Counted from the stretch's first letter, positions 8,296 to 18,150 are shown. The stretch is DNA of 64,000 nt from Frateuria terrea (GCF_900115705.1 NZ_FOXL01000005.1:166454-230453); one strand, 5' to 3'. Numbers and translations: made by a program. Notes: a model not told the origin generated them from the sequence alone.

Positions 8296-9776
8296 GCTTC
8301 CCATCCGTTGAGCAGAAGGCGCAGGGGGACAAGCAGGTCGCTGGCGACCATCCCGCGTTCGCCCTCCCGCGCGGCGAGGTCCCCTGCACGCGCGTGCAGG
8401 CCAACCCCCAGGCGCGCTGCGTCCCGGGCGGGACAGCCCTGCGCCAGGAGCGCGGCAACCAGGCCGGTGAGCAGGTCGCCCATGCCACCGGAGGCCATCC
8501 CCGGATTGCCCCATGGACAGACGTCCAGGCGGCCATCCGGATCGGCCACCAGCGAGCCGGTGCCCTTGAGCACCGCCACGGCGCCGAAACGCTGCGCGAG
8601 CGCGCGCACTGCGGCGAACCGGTCGCGTTCCACGTCGTCGACGGAGCATCCGAGCAACCGCGCCGCCTCGCCTGGATGCGGCGTAAGCACCACCTGCCTC
8701 GCGTCGTCGAAACGCCGCGTTTCAGTCGCCAGCAGGTTGAGCCCGTCGGCGTCCAGCACCAGCGGCAAAGGGCTTTCCAGTGCAGTCAGCCACAAGGCAT
8801 GCCCCCACGCGCCTTGCCCCAGGCCCGGGCCGACGGCCAGCACGGTGGCTCGCGCCAGCAATGGTTCCAGCGCCTGCGGGCCATCGACCGCATGCGCCAT
8901 CAGTTCGGGGCGGGCGGCATTGAGCGCGGGCAGGTGTTCATGCCGCGTCGCCACGCTGACCAGGCCGGCGCCTCCGCGCAGCGCGGCCTCGCCGCAGAGG
9001 CGGATGGCGCCGGCGGTCCCGTGCTCGCCACCTATGGCCAGCACATGGCCGTTGCGTCCCTTGTGCGCGTCGCGCGGGCGCGGCGGCAGCGTGGCCGGCT
9101 CGAGCAGGTGGGCATCGGGCTGCTCCTGCCACAGGCTCTCGGGCAGGTCCAGCGTGGCCAGTTCGATACGCCCGGCGTGCGCGGCCGCCTGGCCGGTATG
9201 CAGGCCGCGCTTGGCAGCGATGAAGCTGACGGTCAGGCGGGCACATATCGCCGCGCCCGGGCAATGTCCCGTATCGGCATTCAGACCCGAGGGCACGTCC
9301 AGCGACAGCACCGGCGCACCGCAGACATTGATGCGTTCGATCAGCGCTGCCGCCACTGGTTGCGGCGGGCGATTCAGGCCCGTGCCGTAGAGCGCGTCGA
9401 CGTGCACGTCCACCCGCGGCAATGACGAGGTACCGTCCCAGCGAAGCACCGGCACGCCGCCCTGCTCGCACGCCGCGCGCGCGCGCGCAGCATCTTCCCC
9501 GACCGCTTCGTCGGACAGTGCCCAGGCCTCGGCAGCCAGGCCGGCCTCATGCGCCAGCAGCGCCAGCAGGTAGCCGTCGCCGCCGTTGTTGCCCGGCCCG
9601 CAATAGACCGCGATGCGCCGCGCGTCCGGCCAATGCCGGCGCAGGCTGGCGAAGGCTGCCGCGGCCGCACGGCGCATGAGTTCGCCCGCGGGAATGCCCA
9701 GCACGTCGATCGCGCGCCGATCCAGCGCGCGCACCTGGGCGACGGTATAGAGGGCATGGCGACGTGGCGCGGTCAT
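8292..9776 (-). CDS. nnr: Bifunctional NAD(P)H-hydrate epimerase / ADP-dependent dehydratase
   Basis: The 494-residue fusion starts with a YjeF_N epimerase domain (about 1-210: IPAGELMRRAA, CGPGNNGGDGYLLA near 59, VDALYGTGLNRPPQ, SLDVPSGLNADTG). A YjeF_C ribokinase-like dehydratase domain follows (about 225-490: LTPHPGEAARLLG, VLKGTGSLVADPDGR, GMASGGMGDLLTGLVAA). It repairs damaged NADHX and NADPHX: the N-terminal half interconverts epimers and the C-terminal half dehydrates the S form with ADP. It is the first gene of the nnr-tsaE-amiC-mutL run and divergent from queG, with only 40 nt between. A second, stand-alone dehydratase gene occurs at 58057-58938. Confidence 0.95.
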   Translation of the reverse strand: MTAPRRHALYTVAQVRALDRRAIDVLGIPAGELMRRAAAAAFASLRRHWPDARRIAVYCGPGNNGGDGYLLALLAHEAGLAAEAWALSDEAVGEDAARARAACEQGGVPVLRWDGTSSLPRVDVHVDALYGTGLNRPPQPVAAALIERINVCGAPVLSLDVPSGLNADTGHCPGAAICARLTVSFIAAKRGLHTGQAAAHAGRIELATLDLPESLWQEQPDAHLLEPATLPPRPRDAHKGRNGHVLAIGGEHGTAGAIRLCGEAALRGGAGLVSVATRHEHLPALNAARPELMAHAVDGPQALEPLLARATVLAVGPGLGQGAWGHALWLTALESPLPLVLDADGLNLLATETRRFDDARQVVLTPHPGEAARLLGCSVDDVERDRFAAVRALAQRFGAVAVLKGTGSLVADPDGRLDVCPWGNPGMASGGMGDLLTGLVAALLAQGCPARDAARLGVGLHARAGDLAAREGERGMVASDLLVPLRLLLNGWEA

Positions 9777-9816
9777 CGGCCGATTATAGAAGCGGCCCGG
9801 CGCCTACAATGTCCCC

Positions 9817-10917
9817 ATGTCCGTCGTTCCTTCCCCCGATTACGCCTTGCTGGCGCGCGACATCAAGCAGTGGGCGCTGGAGCTCGGCTTCGCACAGGCC
9901 GCGATCAGCGGCGTGGAACTGGGCGAGGACGAGACGCATCTGGAGCACTGGCTGGGCGAGGGCCTGCACGGCGAGATGGACTACATGGCCCGCCACGGCA
10001 CCCGGCGCAGCCGTCCGGCCGAGCTGGAACCGGGCACGCTGCGGGTGATCTCCGTGCGCATGGACTACCGCGCGCCCGGAACCCGCCACGCCTGGGATGT
10101 GCTGAACGACGGCGAGGCTGGCTACGTGGCCCGCTACGCGCTCGGCCGCGACTACCACAAGCTGATGCGCAACCGCCTGCAGAAGCTTGCCGAACGCATC
10201 CGCGCCGCCATCGGCGAGTTCGGCTACCGCGCCTACGTCGATTCGGCGCCGGTGCTGGAGAAAGCGCTGGCGCGCAACGCAGGGCTCGGCTGGATCGGCA
10301 AGCACACCGTGCTCATCAACAAGGACGCAGGTTCGTACTTCTTCCTCGGCGAGCTCTACACCGACCTGCCGCTGCCGGTCGACGCACCGGCCACCGCGCA
10401 CTGTGGCACCTGCACGCGCTGCATCGAGGTGTGTCCGACCCAGGCGATCCTCGGTCCCTACCGGCTCGACGCGCGGCGCTGCATTTCCTACCTCACGATC
10501 GAACTGAAGGGCTCGATTCCGGAGGAACTGCGCGCACCGATGGGCAACCGCATCTTCGGCTGCGACGACTGCCAGCTGGTATGTCCCTGGAACAAGTTCG
10601 CGCAGGATGCCACCGAGCCGGACTTTGCCCCGCGCCATAGCCTGGACGGCGCGAAGCTGGCGGAGCTGTTCGGCTGGAGCGAGCAGGAGTTCCTGCGCCG
10701 CACTGAAGGCATGGCGATCCGGCGCACCGGTTACGAAGGCTGGCTGCGTAACATCGCGGTGGCACTGGGCAACGCGCCCTCGTCGGCGCAAGTGGTGGCG
10801 ACGCTGCGTACGCGGGAACACGCCGCATCTCGCATCGTCCGCGAGCACGTCGCCTGGGCGCTGGCGCGGCACGGCGAACGGATCCTGGAGGGCGGGCCCC
10901 AGCCTGCCGCTTCGTAG
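9817..10917 (+). CDS. queG: Epoxyqueuosine reductase QueG
   Basis: The 366-residue iron-sulfur and cobalamin protein carries out the last step of queuosine synthesis, reducing the epoxide of oQ34 in tRNA. It shows the predicted catalytic aspartate in YVDSAPVLEKA (D142) followed by GLGWIGKHT. All eight ferredoxin-type cysteines are visible: C196, C199, C202 and C206 in CGTCTRCIEVCP, and C222, C249, C252 and C256 in the second cluster with CDDCQLVCPW. A HEAT-like tail follows. It is divergent from nnr, as in many gammaproteobacteria where queG and nnr are neighbours. Confidence 0.96.
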   Translation: MSVVPSPDYALLARDIKQWALELGFAQAAISGVELGEDETHLEHWLGEGLHGEMDYMARHGTRRSRPAELEPGTLRVISVRMDYRAPGTRHAWDVLNDGEAGYVARYALGRDYHKLMRNRLQKLAERIRAAIGEFGYRAYVDSAPVLEKALARNAGLGWIGKHTVLINKDAGSYFFLGELYTDLPLPVDAPATAHCGTCTRCIEVCPTQAILGPYRLDARRCISYLTIELKGSIPEELRAPMGNRIFGCDDCQLVCPWNKFAQDATEPDFAPRHSLDGAKLAELFGWSEQEFLRRTEGMAIRRTGYEGWLRNIAVALGNAPSSAQVVATLRTREHAASRIVREHVAWALARHGERILEGGPQPAAS

Positions 10918-10951
10918 CCACCCAAACGGCGGGCCGAAGCCGACTGCGATT

Positions 10952-12577
10952 TCAGCTGCGGCGTTCCCGGATCGCTCCGATCGATGCGCTCGTGGCCGCA
11001 TCCAGCGGCGGCACATCGGACGACTCGCCGCGCAGCGCCGGCAGGATCTGCCGCGCAATGCTCTTGCCCAGCTCCACGCCCCACTGGTCGAACGCGTTGA
11101 TGCCCCACAGGTGGCCGAGCAGGAACACCTTGTGCTCGTACAGCGCGATCAGCGCGCCGAGGCTTTCGGGAGTCAATGCGTCCAGCAGGAGGACGGAACT
11201 GGGGCGATCGCCCGGGAAAGTACGCTGCGCCGCCAGCGTGCGGTCAGCGGGGCTCTCGGCCAGCGCCTCGTCGAAGGTCTTGCCCAGCGCCAGCGCCGCG
11301 GCCTGTGCGAGCAGGTTGGACAGCAGCGCGTCGTGGTTGCCGTGCAGCGGATGCGCCGGGTTGACGATGCCGATCAGGTCCAGTGGCACCACTTCGGTGC
11401 CCTGATGCAGCGCCTGGAAGTAGGCGTGCTGGGCGTTGGTGCCCACGCTGCCCCACACCACCGGCACGGTCGGCTGGCCGACCGGTGCGCCCTGCGGCGT
11501 CACCGACTTGCCCAGGCTTTCCATCTCCAGCTGCTGCAGGTAGCTGGGCAGGTCGCCGAGCAGGTCGGCGTAAGGCACCACGGCACGCGTGGGATAACCC
11601 AGCACGTCGCGGTTCCAGATCTCGGTCAGCGCCAGCAATGCCGGCAGGTTTTGCTGCCAGGGCGCGCTGCGGAAGTGGTCGTCCATGTGCGCGCCACCGG
11701 CCAGCACGGCGCGGAAGCCCTGCATACCGATCGCCAGCGCCAGCGACAGGCCGACCGCCGACCACAGCGAGTAACGCCCGCCGACGAAGTCCCACATCGG
11801 AAAGATCTGCCTGAGCGGCACGCCCCAGCTTCCGGCCACTTCCGTGTTGGCGCTTACCGCCAGGAAGTGCCGCGCCACCGCGCGCTCGTCGCCGTTGCAG
11901 GCCTCGGAAATCCAGCCGCGCAGCACGTTGCCGTTGAGCAGCGTCTCCTGCGTGGTGAAGGTCTTGGACACCATCACCACCAGCGTTGTCCTCGGATCCA
12001 ACCGGTTGATGAGGTCGTAGGCGGCCTGGCCGTCGACGTTGGTGAGGAAATGGCTGCGTACCTTCGGCGTACGGAACGGCGCCAGCGCGGCGACCGCCAG
12101 GCGGGGTCCCAAGTCGGAGCCGCCGATGCCGATGTTGACGATGTCGGTGACGGTGCCCGGCAGGCCCAGCGCCTCCTGCCGGCCGTCGTGGACGGCATCG
12201 ACCAGTTCGCCCATGCGCGCAAGCGTCGCCTCGATCTCGCGCTGCGCCTCGGATGGTGCGGGCGACGGCAGGGACGAACCGCCGGCGCGCAGCGCCGTGT
12301 GCAGCACCGCGCGCCCTTCGGAGGTATTGATCGGGTCGCCGGCGAACATGGCGTCGCGCGCGGCCTGCCAGCCGCTGGCGTCCAGTTGCGCGCCCAGCGC
12401 GTCGAGCGCCGGCACGTCCAGCTTCTGCCGGCTGAGATCGAGCAGCAGCGGCCCGGCGCGATGGCGCAGGCGCGCGCCGCGGGCCGGGTCGGCGATCAGC
12501 GTGCGCAGGTGGCTCTGCGAAAGACGGCGGGCATGGTCGGCAAACAGCGAGGCGTACGTCGGGACGTTGGCTGGCAT
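10952..12577 (-). CDS. pgi: Glucose-6-phosphate isomerase
   Basis: The 541-residue protein has both PGI signatures: FVGGRYSLWSAVGL, and INAFDQWGVELGKSIARQI near the C-terminus. It also has NIGIGGSDLGPRL for sugar phosphate binding and VSKTFTTQET. It interconverts glucose-6-phosphate and fructose-6-phosphate in the cytoplasm. The frame is open upstream, but the ATG at 12577 gives the usual N-terminus. It follows panD on the same strand with 128 nt between, a pairing seen in related genomes. Confidence 0.96.
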   Translation of the reverse strand: MPANVPTYASLFADHARRLSQSHLRTLIADPARGARLRHRAGPLLLDLSRQKLDVPALDALGAQLDASGWQAARDAMFAGDPINTSEGRAVLHTALRAGGSSLPSPAPSEAQREIEATLARMGELVDAVHDGRQEALGLPGTVTDIVNIGIGGSDLGPRLAVAALAPFRTPKVRSHFLTNVDGQAAYDLINRLDPRTTLVVMVSKTFTTQETLLNGNVLRGWISEACNGDERAVARHFLAVSANTEVAGSWGVPLRQIFPMWDFVGGRYSLWSAVGLSLALAIGMQGFRAVLAGGAHMDDHFRSAPWQQNLPALLALTEIWNRDVLGYPTRAVVPYADLLGDLPSYLQQLEMESLGKSVTPQGAPVGQPTVPVVWGSVGTNAQHAYFQALHQGTEVVPLDLIGIVNPAHPLHGNHDALLSNLLAQAAALALGKTFDEALAESPADRTLAAQRTFPGDRPSSVLLLDALTPESLGALIALYEHKVFLLGHLWGINAFDQWGVELGKSIARQILPALRGESSDVPPLDAATSASIGAIRERRS

Positions 12578-12705
12578 GGGCAGACGCGCTGGCGGGGAAG
12601 CCTTGCATCTTAAGCCGAGCGCGCGTGAGGAGCACGTCGGGTGAAGCTTGTACCACCGCCACCCGCCGCGCATTTCGCCGACGGGAAGCGGCGGTCACCG
12701 CAGTA

Positions 12706-13092
12706 TCAGGCGACCGCCATCTGCTTGGGGATGGAGCGGTTGGTGTGGCTGATGCGGTTGGCCGCATCGACGTACACCAGCATCGGCTGGAATTTCTCCA
12801 GCTCGGCCTCGCTGAGCTGCACGAAGGCGGCGATGATGATCAGGTCGCCGGCCTGCGCGCTGCGCGCGGCGCTGCCGTTGACCGAGATGATCCCGGAGCT
12901 TTCCTCGGCGCGCAGCGCATAGGTCACGAAGCGCTGCCCGCTGTTGATGTTCCACGCGTGGATCTGCTCGTACTCGCGGATGCCCGAGGCATCCAGCAAC
13001 AGGCCGTCGATCGCGATCGAGCCCTCGTAGTGCAGCTCCGCGTGGGTCACCGTGGCGCGGTGGATCTTGGCCTTGAGCATGTTCAGGTGCAT
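12706..13092 (-). CDS. panD: Aspartate 1-decarboxylase PanD
   Basis: The 128-residue proenzyme has [20 protein letters not shown] followed by Ser25. The Gly24-Ser25 bond is the self-cleavage site that creates the pyruvoyl cofactor. Further conserved segments are [15 protein letters not shown] and [10 protein letters not shown]. It makes beta-alanine for pantothenate and coenzyme A. Two close ATGs are possible (13092 and 13080); the upstream one gives the MHLNMLK N-terminus that aligns with the E. coli protein. panB and panC are not beside it; metG is divergent upstream. Confidence 0.96.
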   Translation of the reverse strand: MHLNMLKAKIHRATVTHAELHYEGSIAIDGLLLDASGIREYEQIHAWNINSGQRFVTYALRAEESSGIISVNGSAARSAQAGDLIIIAAFVQLSEAELEKFQPMLVYVDAANRISHTNRSIPKQMAVA

Positions 13093-13300
13093 GACAGATG
13101 TGTTTCCGGCAGGAACAGCCTGCGTCTGCCAATTATCGAACCCCTGACGCTGCATCGCAACATTGGGCCAGGGCGCCGTTCCCGGGGGGCCCTGGGAGAC
13201 CGTGGACGCCATGCCCGCGATCAGGCGTTCGGCCATCCAAACAAGAGGTCGTACAGCCGCCGCATGCCATAATGCGCGATTCCGCCGAAACCACTCCGCC

Positions 13301-15385
13301 ATGACCCGCCGCCTGCTCGTCACCAACGCCCTGCCCTACGCCAACGGCCCGCTGCACATGGGCCACCTGCTGGGCTACATCCAGGCCGACATCTGGGTAC
13401 GCGCGCAGCGCATGGCGGGCAGCGAGGTCGCGTACGTGTGCGCGGACGACGCCCACGGCACGCCGATCATGCTGGCCGCGCAGAAAGCGGACATGACGCC
13501 GGAGGCCTTCATCCAGGGCATCCGCGCGGGACACGAGGCCGACTTTGCGGGCTTCGGCGTGCACTTCGACCACTACCACTCGACCCATTCCGAAGAAAAC
13601 CGCGAACTGGCGACGCTGATCTACACACGCCTGCGCGACGGCGGGTTCATCGCGCGGCGCGACATCAAGCAGCTGTTCGACCCGGAAAAGGAAATGTTCC
13701 TGCCGGACCGCTACATCAAGGGCATCTGCCCGCGCTGCGGCACGCCCGACCAGTACGGCGACAACTGCGAGAACTGCGGCGCCACCTACGCGCCGACCGA
13801 CCTGCTCGAGCCCTACTCGGTGGTCTCCGGCGCCGCCCCCATGCTGCGCGATTCGGAGCATTACTTCTTCGAGCTGTCGAAGTTCGAAGCGCTGCTGCGC
13901 GACTGGTTCGCCGGCCGCTACACCGAAGGCAAGCCGGTGGCCAACGCCGGCGTCGCGGCCAAGCTGCGCGAGTGGCTGGACGGCGGCCTGAAGGACTGGG
14001 ACATCTCCCGCGACGCGCCCTACTTCGGCTTCCCGATTCCCGGCGCGCCGGGCAAGTTCTTCTACGTCTGGCTGGACGCGCCGGTCGGCTACCTGGCCAG
14101 CTTCAAGGCGCTGTGCGACCGCACCAACCTGAAGTTCGACGACTTCCTGGCCCCGTCCAGCCGCGCCGAGATGCACCACTTCATCGGCAAGGACATCATC
14201 AACTTCCACGGCCTGTTCTGGCCGGCGATGCTGCACGGCGCCGGTTTCCGCACGCCCACCGCACTGCACGTCAACGGCTACCTGACCGTCAACGGCGCCA
14301 AGATGTCCAAGTCGCGCGGCACCTTCATCCAGGCGCGCACCTACCTCGACGCCGGCCTGAACCCTGAGTTCCTGCGCTACTACTTCGCCAGCATGCTGGA
14401 CGACGCCCCGGTGGATGTGGACCTCGACCTCAAGGCCTTCGAGGAACGCGTCAATTCGCACCTGGTGGGCAAGTGGGTGAACATCGCCAGTCGGACCGCC
14501 GGCTTCGTGCACAAGTTCTTCGACGGGCGCCTGGCCACGCGATTCGGCGCCGCCGGTCAGGCGCTCTGGAACACGCTGCTGGAGCATTACGACGGGATCG
14601 ACGCGCTCTACGACGCCGGCGATTTCGCCGAGGTCACCCGCCGATTCGTGCTCATGGCCGACCTGGTCAACGGCCACATCGCGGCCACCGCGCCGTGGTC
14701 GATGGCCAAGGACGAATCGCGCCGCGCCGAATTGCACGAAGTGTGCTCGTTCGCCATCGCCGCGTTCCGCCTGCTCGCCGGGCTGCTCAAGCCGATCCTG
14801 CCGGCCACCGTCGCGGCCGCCGAGACCTTTCTCGATGCGCCGATCGCCGATTTCGACGATGCACGCGCGGAGCTGCACAACCACGCGATCGGGCCGTTCG
14901 AGCCGCTGCTGGGCCGCATCGATCCCAAGCGCATCGAGGCCATGATCGAAGCCTCGAAGGAATCGCTCGCAGCCACCCCGGGCGCCGCACCCAAACCTTC
15001 CAAGGAAACCCGCAAGCCCATGGCCGAACCTGCCGCACCCAACGACACGCCCGCCACCATTTCCATCGAAGACTTCGCCAAACTGGACCTGCGCATCGGC
15101 AAGGTCGCCGCCTGCGAGTTCGTGGAAGGTTCGGACAAGCTGCTGCGCTTTGAACTGGACGCCGGCCCACTGGGCATGCGGCAGATCTTCTCCGGCATCC
15201 GTGCCGCCTATGGCGAGCCGGACAAGCTGGTCGGCCGCAACGTGGTGTTCATCGCCAACCTGGCGCCGCGCAAGATGCGCTTCGGCCTTTCCGAGGGCAT
15301 GATCCTGTCGGCCGGCGAAGGCGGCGGTGACCTGTTCCTGCTGGATGCCGACCAGGGCGCCAGGCCCGGCGCCACCGTTCGCTGA
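13301..15385 (+). CDS. metG: Methionine-tRNA ligase
   Basis: The 694-residue class I synthetase has HMGH (19-22, the HIGH motif) and KMSKS (334-338). It has a four-cysteine zinc knuckle ([19 protein letters not shown] near 145-165) and a C-terminal EMAP/Trbp111-type tRNA-binding dimerisation domain ([19 protein letters not shown] onward, about 600-694). It charges tRNA-Met. The frame extends upstream to 13163, but [20 protein letters not shown] is the family start. An Ala/Pro/Lys-rich linker joins the anticodon-binding and C-terminal domains near 560-590. Confidence 0.97.
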   Translation: MTRRLLVTNALPYANGPLHMGHLLGYIQADIWVRAQRMAGSEVAYVCADDAHGTPIMLAAQKADMTPEAFIQGIRAGHEADFAGFGVHFDHYHSTHSEENRELATLIYTRLRDGGFIARRDIKQLFDPEKEMFLPDRYIKGICPRCGTPDQYGDNCENCGATYAPTDLLEPYSVVSGAAPMLRDSEHYFFELSKFEALLRDWFAGRYTEGKPVANAGVAAKLREWLDGGLKDWDISRDAPYFGFPIPGAPGKFFYVWLDAPVGYLASFKALCDRTNLKFDDFLAPSSRAEMHHFIGKDIINFHGLFWPAMLHGAGFRTPTALHVNGYLTVNGAKMSKSRGTFIQARTYLDAGLNPEFLRYYFASMLDDAPVDVDLDLKAFEERVNSHLVGKWVNIASRTAGFVHKFFDGRLATRFGAAGQALWNTLLEHYDGIDALYDAGDFAEVTRRFVLMADLVNGHIAATAPWSMAKDESRRAELHEVCSFAIAAFRLLAGLLKPILPATVAAAETFLDAPIADFDDARAELHNHAIGPFEPLLGRIDPKRIEAMIEASKESLAATPGAAPKPSKETRKPMAEPAAPNDTPATISIEDFAKLDLRIGKVAACEFVEGSDKLLRFELDAGPLGMRQIFSGIRAAYGEPDKLVGRNVVFIANLAPRKMRFGLSEGMILSAGEGGGDLFLLDADQGARPGATVR

Positions 15386-15450
15386 GCGGACTTCAGGCCG
15401 GGGCTCGTCGCCCTGGCGACAGCACCACGACGACACGCTCGCATACCGCC

Positions 15451-16059
15451 ATGCCCACCCTCGCCGACTGCCTCGATGCCCTGCTGCCGCAGACGCAGTG
15501 CGAGCAATGCGGCTTCCATGGCTGCCGTCCGTACGCCGAAGCGATGGCGCGCGGCGAGGCGCCGATCAACCGCTGCCCGCCCGGCGGCGCGGCGGGCATC
15601 GCCAAGCTGGCGGCATTGCTGGGTGCCCCCGTGCTGCCGCTCGATCCCGGGCATGGCGTGGAGAAGCCGCGCACGCTCGCGCGCATCGTCGAAGCCGATT
15701 GCATCGGCTGCACCAAGTGCATACAGGCCTGTCCGGTCGACGCCATCGTCGGAGCCGCCAAGCTGATGCATACGGTGCTGCCCGACCAATGCACCGGCTG
15801 CGAGCTGTGCGTGCCGGCCTGCCCGGTCGACTGCATCGTGCTCGAGCCCATGCCGAGGGAGCAGGTGGAAGATCCGGCACACGCTGACGCCTCGCGCACG
15901 CACTTCCAGCGCCGCGAGGCGCGCCTGGCCCGCGAACGTGCCGGACGCGAGGCCGAGCTGGCCGCGCGCAAGGCCGCCGTCGATACGATCGCCACCCCGC
16001 AGAGCCCGGTGCTCGCCGCGCTCGCCCGCGCCCGTGCCAGGCAGGACTCGAAGGCATGA
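15451..16059 (+). CDS. RnfB/RsxB-like 4Fe-4S ferredoxin-type electron transport protein
   Basis: The 202-residue protein starts with an Fe4S domain holding C17, C20, C25 and C42 ([10 protein letters not shown]...NRC), like the cluster domain of RnfB. Two ferredoxin clusters follow ([12 protein letters not shown] at 84-95 and [12 protein letters not shown] at 114-125) and then a charged Ala/Arg-rich helical tail. Unlike classical RnfB it has no N-terminal membrane anchor, and no other rnf/rsx subunit gene is in the window. It overlaps nth by 4 nt (ATGA). In E. coli the rsx operon also ends in nth, so the pairing is old. It may deliver electrons or build the cluster of a partner; that is inference. 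Confidence 0.85.
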   Translation: MPTLADCLDALLPQTQCEQCGFHGCRPYAEAMARGEAPINRCPPGGAAGIAKLAALLGAPVLPLDPGHGVEKPRTLARIVEADCIGCTKCIQACPVDAIVGAAKLMHTVLPDQCTGCELCVPACPVDCIVLEPMPREQVEDPAHADASRTHFQRREARLARERAGREAELAARKAAVDTIATPQSPVLAALARARARQDSKA

Positions 16060-16694
16060 AGCGCGCCGATATCGTCGAGCTCTTCACGCGACTGCGCGAG
16101 CTCAACCCGCACCCGACCACGGAACTGGAATACCGCACGCCATTCGAGCTGCTGGTCGCCGTGGTGCTCTCGGCGCAGGCCACCGACGTCGGCGTCAACA
16201 AGGCCACGCGCAAGCTTTACCCGAAGGCCAACACGCCGCGGGCCATCCTGGCGCTGGGCGAGGAAGGCCTCAAGCGCTACATCAGCACGATCGGCCTGTA
16301 CAACGCCAAGGCGAAGAACGTGATTGCGCTTTGCCGCCTCCTGGTCGAGCAGCACGGCGGCGAAGTGCCACGTACCCGGGAGGCGCTCGAAGCCCTGCCC
16401 GGCGTGGGCCGCAAGACCGCCAACGTCGTGCTCAACACGGCCTTCGGCGAGCCCACCATCGCGGTCGACACGCACATCTTCCGCGTCTCCAATCGCACCG
16501 GCCTGGCGCCCGGCAAGGACGTGCGGGCGGTCGAGGACAAGCTGGAAAAAGTGGTGCCGGCCGAGTTCAAGAAGGACGCCCACCACTGGCTGATCCTGCA
16601 CGGCCGCTACGTGTGCAAGGCGCGCAAGCCCGACTGTCCGGCGTGCCCCATCCGCGACCTGTGCCAGTACAAGCACAAGACGCCACCGGCGTAG
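16056..16694 (+). CDS. nth: Endonuclease III, DNA glycosylase/AP lyase
   Basis: The 212-residue base-excision-repair enzyme has the helix-hairpin-helix [13 protein letters not shown] with catalytic Lys120, catalytic Asp138 in [13 protein letters not shown], and a C-terminal 4Fe-4S motif with the exact C-x6-C-x2-C-x5-C spacing (C187, C194, C197, C203). It removes oxidised pyrimidines and cleaves the abasic site. It is translationally coupled to the RnfB-like gene upstream and convergent with the TauE/SafE gene, with one base between their stops. Confidence 0.97.
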   Translation: MKRADIVELFTRLRELNPHPTTELEYRTPFELLVAVVLSAQATDVGVNKATRKLYPKANTPRAILALGEEGLKRYISTIGLYNAKAKNVIALCRLLVEQHGGEVPRTREALEALPGVGRKTANVVLNTAFGEPTIAVDTHIFRVSNRTGLAPGKDVRAVEDKLEKVVPAEFKKDAHHWLILHGRYVCKARKPDCPACPIRDLCQYKHKTPPA

Positions 16695-16695
16695 C

Positions 16696-17481
16696 TCACG
16701 CGCCTTGCGTCGACGAGCGGTAGAGCATGTAGATCGCCACCAGCACGATCACGCCGGCGAAGACCACGTTGAGCGCGCCGCGTGTGCCGGCCAGGCGATG
16801 CGCGCCCAGGGCGCCGAGCCAGCCGCCGACCACGCCGCCGCCGATGAACTCGGCGGCGATGCGCCAGTCGACCATGCCTGAGGCCGCATAGTTGCCCGCA
16901 GTGGTCGCCGCGAAGGTGCCCACGGAGAACAGCGAGGTGCCGATCGCGTTGATGATCTCCATGCCGCTGGCGAACATCAGCCCCGGCACGATCAGGAAGC
17001 CGCCGCCGATTCCGAAGAAACCGGCAAGGCCGCCGGCACCGAGGCCTACCGCCCCCAGCCGCGGCAAGGTGCTGGGCAAGGGATAGCGGTCCGCTCCGCC
17101 GGCGCGCCTTCCGCGCAGCATCAGGAACGCCACCACCAGCATCAGCAGCGCGAACAGCGCCAGCAGGCGATGGCCGTCCATCGCCTTGCCGACGCTGGAC
17201 CCGAGCCAGGCGCCCAACACGCCGGCGGCGGCAAACACGAATGCGGCGCGCCAGCGCACGTGGCCGGCGCGCGCATGCGGGAGCAGGTTGGCGAAGGCAT
17301 TGGCCGATACCGCCAGTGCGCTGGTGCCGATCGCCACGTGCGGGTCGCGCACGCCAACGACGTAGAGCAGCAGCGGCGTGGCCAGGATCGAGCCGCCGCC
17401 GCCAATCAGCGCGAGCGAAAAACCCACGACCGAGCCGCACAGCACCGCCAGCAGTTCGCCGGCTTCGGGCGACAGGCTCAT
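16696..17481 (-). CDS. TauE/SafE family sulfite/anion exporter
   Basis: The 261-residue integral membrane protein has about eight hydrophobic segments in two related halves. Each half begins with the family glycine-rich motif: GFSLALIGGGGSILATPLLL near residue 18, and GLAGFFGIGGGFLIVPGLM near 150. Family members export sulfite, sulfoacetate or similar anions, or move sulfur compounds during sulfide detoxification. It lies 42 nt downstream of the DUF442 protein on the same strand, a pairing also known from sulfide-responsive operons. Substrate is unproven. Confidence 0.88.
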   Translation of the reverse strand: MSLSPEAGELLAVLCGSVVGFSLALIGGGGSILATPLLLYVVGVRDPHVAIGTSALAVSANAFANLLPHARAGHVRWRAAFVFAAAGVLGAWLGSSVGKAMDGHRLLALFALLMLVVAFLMLRGRRAGGADRYPLPSTLPRLGAVGLGAGGLAGFFGIGGGFLIVPGLMFASGMEIINAIGTSLFSVGTFAATTAGNYAASGMVDWRIAAEFIGGGVVGGWLGALGAHRLAGTRGALNVVFAGVIVLVAIYMLYRSSTQGA

Positions 17482-17523
17482 CGCGATCCGCGCCGCGCGC
17501 GGGGGGAATGTGCCGGCGTCGAC

Positions 17524-17949
17524 TCAACCATGCCGCATCGCCCGTAGCCGCGGCGCCAGCGCGGCCAGGTCGTAGCCCGCGTCGCCGGCCACCTTCACCA
17601 GCGCCTCGGGCTCGGTGCCGCGGGCGGCCTGCAATGCCCACAGCGATGTCGATCGCGTCCCGGTGCGACAGAAGGCGAGCACCGGCGCGGGCAGTTCGTC
17701 GAGCGCCTGCGCCATCGCATCGATCACCTCCGGCTCGTAGTGCCCCGGCACCACCGGGATGTAGCGATACGCCAGGCCATGTGCGGCGGCGGACGCCGCC
17801 ATCGCGGCGCTGTCCGGCTGCTCATCGACCTCGCCGTCCGGCCGATTGTTGATGACGCTGCGGAAGCCGGCGGCGGCGAGGTCGGCCAGTTCCCCAGGCA
17901 GGATCTGCGGTGAGACGCTGACTTCGTCGGTTAGCTTGCGGATGTGCAT
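17524..17949 (-). CDS. DUF442 / TIGR01244 family sulfur transferase-like protein
   Basis: The 141-residue protein has a dual-specificity-phosphatase-like fold: VSPQILPGELADLAAAGF, SVINNRPDGE, and an active-site loop AFCRTGTRSTSLWAL whose cysteine (about C93) precedes an arginine as in CxxxxR loops. In Xylella and Agrobacterium this domain is fused to a metallo-beta-lactamase persulfide dioxygenase (Blh) beside a TauE/SafE transporter. Here it stands alone next to one. A role in persulfide or thiosulfate handling is likely but inferred; a tyrosine-phosphatase activity is the alternative. Confidence 0.82.
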   Translation of the reverse strand: MHIRKLTDEVSVSPQILPGELADLAAAGFRSVINNRPDGEVDEQPDSAAMAASAAAHGLAYRYIPVVPGHYEPEVIDAMAQALDELPAPVLAFCRTGTRSTSLWALQAARGTEPEALVKVAGDAGYDLAALAPRLRAMRHG

Positions 17950-18118
17950 GGCTGGGGCTCCGGTGGCGCCGAAGGCGGCGACGCGACCTTAGCAGCAGGC
18001 TCGTGCCTGCTGCACCGGCCCTGTCGCCTGGCCGTGCGCCGGGCGTGCAGATTCCGTCCGGGTAGGGTGACTCCTGCGCGCTAAGGATTCGCGCAAGGAA
18101 TGAAACGTCCGGGGATGG

Positions 18119-18150
18119 AAAAAAATAACGGCGGGCTTGCGGCCCGCCGT
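18119..18150 (-). terminator. Intrinsic terminator of the porin gene
   Basis: On the minus strand a 9-bp perfect stem (ACGGCGGGC / GCCCGCCGT, 5-nt loop, 18128-18150) is followed by a TTATTTTTTT tract, about 110 nt after the porin stop. In the rest of 17950-18259, between the DUF442 start and the porin stop, I see no gene. Confidence 0.85.

Noticed and set aside
13093-13326. N-terminal extension of panD
   Set aside because: The processed site and [10 protein letters not shown] start match PanD from 13092; the extension overlaps the metG promoter region.
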